Part shown: one piece after another, positions 41,963 through 46,414 of the stretch
Numbering within the stretch: position 1 is the first letter of the stretch
How the letters are laid out: the number at the start of each line of letters is the position of its first letter
Assembly: GCA_021777225.1 (NCBI GenBank)
Contig: JAJYDQ010000030.1
Location: 1-46,414 of the forward strand
Direction: 5' to 3'
DNA length: 46,414 nt
DNA from: Deltaproteobacteria bacterium
GTDB taxonomy: Bacteria; Desulfobacterota; Desulfomonilia; Desulfomonilales; Desulfomonilaceae
The notes under the pieces: model-generated
The model's database searches: none
The model's input: the letters and a program-made list of their open reading frames with translations, nothing else
Told to the model about the DNA's origin: nothing
Program-made: the position numbers and the translations under genes

Positions 41963-43681
41963 TTACAGGCCGGCGCCCCAAGAGTTGATTTGGGTCCTTA
42001 TAGTGGAAACAATCTCATCAGGTTTGACCAGCCTGTTTTCCTTCGTTTTGCGATCTCGCAACTCTACATTTCCCTGAGCCAGGGCCTTCTGACCGATTGT
42101 AACTCTGAACGGTATGCCGAGTAAGTCTGCATCCTTGAATTTGACTCCGGGACGTTCATCCCTGTCATCCCAAAGCGCGTCGATACCTGCACTCCATAGA
42201 TCCTCATACACTTTTTGGGAGGCGTCGCTTATTGTATCCGATTTTGCTCCGACCGGTGTAATTATGACTGTGAAGGGCGCCAATGGCGGAGGGAAGATAA
42301 TTCCATCATTGTCGTGGTTCTGCTCAATCGCAGCGGCAAGGACCCTGCTAACGCCGATCCCATAGCATCCCATTATCATGAAGGTTTCTTTGCCTTCTGG
42401 ATCGAGGAATGACGCGTTCATTGCTTTGGAATATTTGACTCCAAGTTTGAAAATGTGCCCAACTTCGATACCCTTGTTAAAACGCAACTTTCCAGAACAA
42501 CGCGAGCACAGGTCACCTTCTGATGCGGCCCTGAAATCCCCGAAATCGTCAACTCGAAAATGGTTTAGGGGATCAACATTTATAAAGTGAGTGTCCGCTT
42601 CGTTCGCCCCAACTACAGCGGATTGAATCGTTGTGATGGCGTGATCCGCCAGGACATGGACGTCTTGTAATCCAATTGGGCCTGAGAATCCCAATGGGCC
42701 GCCGGTAACTTTTTCGATAAGGGTAGCGTCAGCCATTTCTATTTCGGCAACATCAAGGAAGTTCTTAACTTTTATTTCGTTGAGTTCATGGTCGCCTCTG
42801 AACAGGACTACTACCGGACCCTTTTCAGTTCGTAATATTAACGTCTTAATAATGCTCAAAGGACTGATATTTAGGAATTGGGCGAGATCCCCTACGGTTT
42901 TGACATTGGGGGTATGCGCTTTTTGCGGGTTTCCGGAAAGAGACGCAAACGAAGCCGGTTCGTTCCTGATTTCGGCTTTTTCCAGGTTTGCCGCGTAGTT
43001 ACACGAATCACAAGAGACGATTATGTCTTCACCAGTGTCGGCCAATACCATGAATTCATGTGAGAAACTCCCACCTATAGGACCAGAGTCCGCTTCAACA
43101 GCTCTGAATACCAGACCACATCGATGGAAAATCTTTTCATAAGCGTCCCGCATTTGAATGTATGACTGTTCAGCTCCTTCTTCAGACGCGTCAAAAGAAT
43201 AAGCGTCTTTCATAATGAACTCACGCCCACGCATCAACCCGAAACGAGGCCTTATTTCATCACGAAACTTGGTCTGTATCTGATACAGGTTTAATGGCAG
43301 GTCACGGTATGAACGAACCTCGCGTCTGACAAGGTCCGTAATAACTTCCTCGTGGGTCGGGCCGAGGCAACATTCCCTTTCATGTCGGTCCTTGAATCTT
43401 AGCAACTCTTTTCCATATATATCCCAGCGCCCCGATTCCTTCCACAGTTCCGATGGTTGAACGACTGGTAGGAACACTTCTTGCGCGCCGGCCGCATCCA
43501 TTTCCTCTCGAACGATCTGCTCAACTTTTCGCAAGGAACGATATCCGAGAGGCAAGTATGAATATATACCGGCGGTCAATTTGCGTATCATGCCCGCCCG
43601 CACCATAAGTTTGTGGCTTATTACTTCCGCGTCAGCAGGGTCTTCTTTAAGCGTCGGAACCAGTAGTTTGGATAGTCTCAT
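41963..43681 (-). CDS. proS: Prolyl-tRNA synthetase (bacterial type)
   Basis: This class II synthetase charges tRNA-Pro. The 572 residues are the normal bacterial length, with the catalytic core split by the editing (INS) domain. The motif 2 region reads ELLRFKDRHERECCLGPTHEE, then come the editing domain (about 225-390) with LFRGDHELNEIKVKN, motif 3 in MGCYGIGVSRVLAAAIEQ, and the C-terminal anticodon-binding domain. GGGAA precedes the ATG. It stands alone and is convergent with the Tyr/Gly-rich gene. Confidence 0.96.
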   Translation of the reverse strand: MRLSKLLVPTLKEDPADAEVISHKLMVRAGMIRKLTAGIYSYLPLGYRSLRKVEQIVREEMDAAGAQEVFLPVVQPSELWKESGRWDIYGKELLRFKDRHERECCLGPTHEEVITDLVRREVRSYRDLPLNLYQIQTKFRDEIRPRFGLMRGREFIMKDAYSFDASEEGAEQSYIQMRDAYEKIFHRCGLVFRAVEADSGPIGGSFSHEFMVLADTGEDIIVSCDSCNYAANLEKAEIRNEPASFASLSGNPQKAHTPNVKTVGDLAQFLNISPLSIIKTLILRTEKGPVVVLFRGDHELNEIKVKNFLDVAEIEMADATLIEKVTGGPLGFSGPIGLQDVHVLADHAITTIQSAVVGANEADTHFINVDPLNHFRVDDFGDFRAASEGDLCSRCSGKLRFNKGIEVGHIFKLGVKYSKAMNASFLDPEGKETFMIMGCYGIGVSRVLAAAIEQNHDNDGIIFPPPLAPFTVIITPVGAKSDTISDASQKVYEDLWSAGIDALWDDRDERPGVKFKDADLLGIPFRVTIGQKALAQGNVELRDRKTKENRLVKPDEIVSTIRTQINSWGAGL

Positions 43682-43914
43682 AAAAAATTCCCGTGATAGA
43701 TAATTTCAAATTAATTAAAATGAGGGAAAAATTGCGTTGAATCCCTATAATCTGACAAGTTTTAACAGAACAGCCTGAAATAGGCAACGGCGGCGAATTG
43801 ACAATGTATAGACTTGTAGTGAGGTGAGAAATGTGACTCAATTATTTAAGTTATTCACGATTTAATCGCATAAATCCCTTTTGTTATAGTGTTGTTCAAA
43901 GAAACTGGAGTCAC

Positions 43915-44865
43915 ATGCGCTGCTCATCAGACGAGATTTTAGAGGTCGCTAAAAAACTAAAACAAATCGCGCGTTCATGTCGTCTTTGCCCACGGGAATG
44001 TGGAGTTGACCGCACGGACGACGAACGCGGTTACTGCGGAGCCGGTTTGCTGCCGTCGGTCAGTAGTATTGTTAAGCATTTTGGGGAAGAACCACCTCTA
44101 GTTGGGAACCGAGGGGCCGGGACTATTTTTTTCTCATATTGCAATCTTCGTTGCGTGTACTGTCAGAATCATCAGATTAGTCGAGGTGTTATCGGGGAGG
44201 AATGCTCCATACAAAGGCTGGCTTCAGAGATGATCAGTCTTCAGGCTCAAGGCGCATTGAACATTGAGCCGGTATCTCCCACGCATCAAGTTCATGCTTT
44301 TATCGAAGCCCTGGAATTGGGCCTGTCTAAGGGATTGGACCTGCCAATAGTCTACAATTGCGGCGGTTATGAGTCCTTGGACGTGGTCAAATTGCTCGAT
44401 GGAATCGTTGATATTTATTTGCCTGATCTGAAATATGCGGACAACAATGCGGCGGCTAAATATTCGGATTGTCCTGATTACGTTGAACACGCCAGGACCG
44501 CTATAGTGGAAATGTATTCCCAAGTAGGTGACCTGAAGCTTGATTCTGATGGTAATGCTGTCAGAGGTTTAATGATCAGGCATCTTGTGCTGCCTAACGA
44601 TATCTCAGGATCTATTGATACGTTGCATTGGATCAAAGCGAATTTGTCAGTAAACGTGACAATCTCACTAATGGCCCAGTATTCCCCACAGTATGAGGCC
44701 AGAAGATTTAATGAGCTGAACAGACGTATCAATCGCGCCGAATATGACCGGGCGGTTGATTTATGCTGGGAACTGGGATTCGAAAATGTCTTCATTCAGG
44801 ATTTCCAGTCGCAGGATCTTGGTCTCCCGGATTTCTCAGAAGATGAACCGTTCAGGTGGGGGTAG
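43915..44865 (+). CDS. Radical SAM protein, PflX-type
   Basis: The product is 316 residues. The radical SAM motif CNLRCVYC (Cys-x3-Cys-x2-Cys) binds the [4Fe-4S] cluster that cleaves S-adenosylmethionine. An N-terminal cysteine block, CRLCPRECGVD with a later GYCGAG, is typical of the uncharacterised PflX/COG1313 group related to pyruvate formate-lyase activases. No glycyl radical enzyme is encoded nearby, so the target is unknown. It diverges from proS over 233 bases and converges with the membrane protein gene. Confidence 0.9.
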   Translation: MRCSSDEILEVAKKLKQIARSCRLCPRECGVDRTDDERGYCGAGLLPSVSSIVKHFGEEPPLVGNRGAGTIFFSYCNLRCVYCQNHQISRGVIGEECSIQRLASEMISLQAQGALNIEPVSPTHQVHAFIEALELGLSKGLDLPIVYNCGGYESLDVVKLLDGIVDIYLPDLKYADNNAAAKYSDCPDYVEHARTAIVEMYSQVGDLKLDSDGNAVRGLMIRHLVLPNDISGSIDTLHWIKANLSVNVTISLMAQYSPQYEARRFNELNRRINRAEYDRAVDLCWELGFENVFIQDFQSQDLGLPDFSEDEPFRWG

Positions 44866-44893
44866 GATGGTCTCGCTGCACCGATCAAGAAAA

Positions 44894-46162
44894 CTATGGT
44901 TGATATTTTAGCCCTCTCAGGAATTGGGGATCCTTCCAGTCCCATACTCTCCAAGATGCTTTGTCAATATCAATAGGCTGTGCGTTCCAGCCATTTACCG
45001 AAGAATTTGTTGCGCCCTGTAAGTGAACGAAAAAACTGAATCCAATCAGTAATACCGAAAGAATCCAAAGCGACTTCTGTGCCGGTCGATTGTTCAAGGC
45101 TGAGAGCCATGCAAAAAAAGGTATCATGAGATAGATAAAATAGGGAGTCATGTCTGAGAAAAATCTTGGACCAATACTCCAACCGGCCCACCAGTGGGGG
45201 AACGAAGAGATTACTAACCAATGACATATTATAATAACTATCAGAAACAAGTCCAATTTGTTGTTGAACGATTTTCTCAAACTTAGAATCATTCCCAAAA
45301 TGCTCAAAATAAATACTGGCGTAAACACAAATAGCCCTCTCCCCGGGCTCAGCAAATTGGCAAGAAGGACGTTTAAAGAAAGATTGTCGACATTTAACCG
45401 ACCTGCCCAGTGATATGGAGGTAATGGTGATTGATATAACGAAAAATTAAACAGAAAAAACGCCGTTGCTACAAAAGCCCCCCAAAACATGTATTTGAGA
45501 AAATACACCCTAAATTGCACGAGCACATAGATAGACAGGAACAAAATGGAAATGCTATTTGTTGGTCTCATGATGAAAGAAAAAGCCAGCGGCAATGATG
45601 CGAATTGAGATAACAATGGCCGCCGCTGAGCCTTGAGCAAAACGTACAATGCTATCGTAAGCATCAAAGCGGATGGGCCGTGTTGCCACATGGCTCTGCT
45701 GCAAATAGACCATTCTGGCGTACAAAACGCGAAAATGAACGCCAAGAGCACAGACAAATGCGTACTCAGAAACATATTAGCTATGGAATAAATAAATATA
45801 GCGGCTATTGCGACAATGATGGATCCTGAAATTTTCTCAATCAGCCCTCGTTCCTCAAGAATTTCATGATCAGTCCTCCACAATTTAAGTATCGCGACAA
45901 CGGGAACGGTAAAAAGCTTGGGTCCCAAAGGGAAAAAGCAATACTGATGTCCATTTATTTTCTCGATCGCGTAGGAATGGCTTCGTGAAATCAAATCTGG
46001 ATATTGATCCAAGTCTGTCGTGTGATTATTCAAAATGCTCAGAGCGACAGGTATGGTCCATCTTGAGTCACCATTTGTAACTACGGGACTCATCGAATGT
46101 GTTATAATTATTAAAATGAACAGAAATAATGGAATCAAGAACCTGAGAACGGGGAATTTCAT
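44894..46162 (-). CDS. Multispanning membrane protein, glycosyltransferase 39-like
   Basis: The product is 422 residues with about ten membrane helices. The first periplasmic loop carries acidic residues (GDSRWTIP and TDLDQYPDLIS). Lipid-linked-sugar glycosyltransferases of the GT39/PMT type have catalytic aspartates in the same place. Other features, such as HWAGRLN and SPGRGLFVF, fit that group. The match is by overall shape, so a related membrane enzyme is possible. The sugar and acceptor are unknown. The remaining 250 bases to the window end hold no gene that I can support. Confidence 0.8.
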   Translation of the reverse strand: MKFPVLRFLIPLFLFILIIITHSMSPVVTNGDSRWTIPVALSILNNHTTDLDQYPDLISRSHSYAIEKINGHQYCFFPLGPKLFTVPVVAILKLWRTDHEILEERGLIEKISGSIIVAIAAIFIYSIANMFLSTHLSVLLAFIFAFCTPEWSICSRAMWQHGPSALMLTIALYVLLKAQRRPLLSQFASLPLAFSFIMRPTNSISILFLSIYVLVQFRVYFLKYMFWGAFVATAFFLFNFSLYQSPLPPYHWAGRLNVDNLSLNVLLANLLSPGRGLFVFTPVFILSILGMILSLRKSFNNKLDLFLIVIIICHWLVISSFPHWWAGWSIGPRFFSDMTPYFIYLMIPFFAWLSALNNRPAQKSLWILSVLLIGFSFFVHLQGATNSSVNGWNAQPIDIDKASWRVWDWKDPQFLRGLKYQP

Positions 46163-46186
46163 ATATTTTGACCTTGCTTAAACCCC

Positions 46187-46208
46187 AATAACGAATGAAT
46201 AACGAATG
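46187..46208. repeat. Tandem 11-bp direct repeat
   Basis: Two exact, adjacent copies of AATAACGAATG stand 25 bases upstream of the membrane protein start. They could be an operator or chance. Confidence 0.45.
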
Positions 46209-46414
46209 GATTACGATCACATTTGAAAATCTGATGAAGTCATATCGATTTTTGTGGCATCTTAACTGCTAAATATTCTTTTCCGCAAGAAAATTTGTCC
46301 TTGCTATCAACTAGGAGTTTTGCTGGGCGCTGAAGAAGATGAACTAAGAAAAATTCGATTTCTCAATTTGGGAACGCAGTCTTGCCCGCAAAGAACAAGA
46401 TCGCGAAAAATTGC

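Noticed and set aside
1-46414. tRNA genes, CRISPR arrays, insertion sequences, prophage or attachment sites
   Set aside because: I scanned for repeats, cloverleaf-like sequence, transposase and integrase motifs by eye and saw none that could be supported.

Overview
The window looks like chromosome of an anaerobic or syntrophic member of the Desulfobacterota (former Deltaproteobacteria). This is inferred from gene content: an oxygen-sensitive [4Fe-4S]/FAD dehydratase of the 4-hydroxybutyryl-CoA type, NfnAB-type electron-bifurcating transhydrogenase subunits, a PflX-type radical SAM protein, sigma-54 control and a selenoprotein. Base composition looks moderate (about mid-40s % GC by eye) and even. 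I see no tRNA, rRNA, CRISPR array, insertion sequence or prophage.

Layout. 1-4 kb: small hypothetical genes, coaE, a cupin protein and a methyltransferase. 4.1-11.6 kb, minus strand: an RND efflux operon with two paralogous inner-membrane pumps followed by one lipoprotein-like adaptor. 12.0-25.7 kb, minus strand: a large acyl-CoA catabolic locus. In order of transcription it holds an acyl-CoA ligase, a sigma-54 enhancer-binding regulator, a second ligase, a fused enoyl-CoA hydratase/3-hydroxyacyl-CoA dehydrogenase, a large acyl-CoA dehydrogenase, a thiolase, a biotin-type carboxyltransferase subunit, a relic of another ligase, and a 4-hydroxybutyryl-CoA-dehydratase-like enzyme. A near-consensus -24/-12 promoter and an upstream dyad lie between the regulator and the second ligase, so the regulator very probably switches on the genes after it. 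Together these genes could take a C4 hydroxy acid or a related dicarboxylate through crotonyl-CoA to acetyl-CoA.

26.3-33.8 kb: a PaaK-like protein without the usual P-loop; an operon of a HesB/IscA-like selenoprotein (in-frame TGA, hidden from ordinary gene calling) and an FmdB-type zinc ribbon; a periplasmic thioredoxin-fold protein coupled to a small cysteine-containing protein; a secreted protein with a duplicated domain; small hypothetical genes; a class I glutamine amidotransferase; and an RCK-gated potassium channel. 34-46 kb: nucleotide and tRNA-modification genes (HAD nucleotidase, tsaD, hpt), nfnAB, an SGNH-hydrolase/TPR membrane protein, a Tyr/Gly-rich secreted protein, proS, a radical SAM protein and a multispanning membrane protein.

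The points most worth attention are the selenoprotein, the dehydratase with an intact metal site but substituted active-site residues, the sigma-54 promoter with its likely enhancer site, and the ligase relic inside the operon. All family assignments come from reading motifs by eye; no database search was run.
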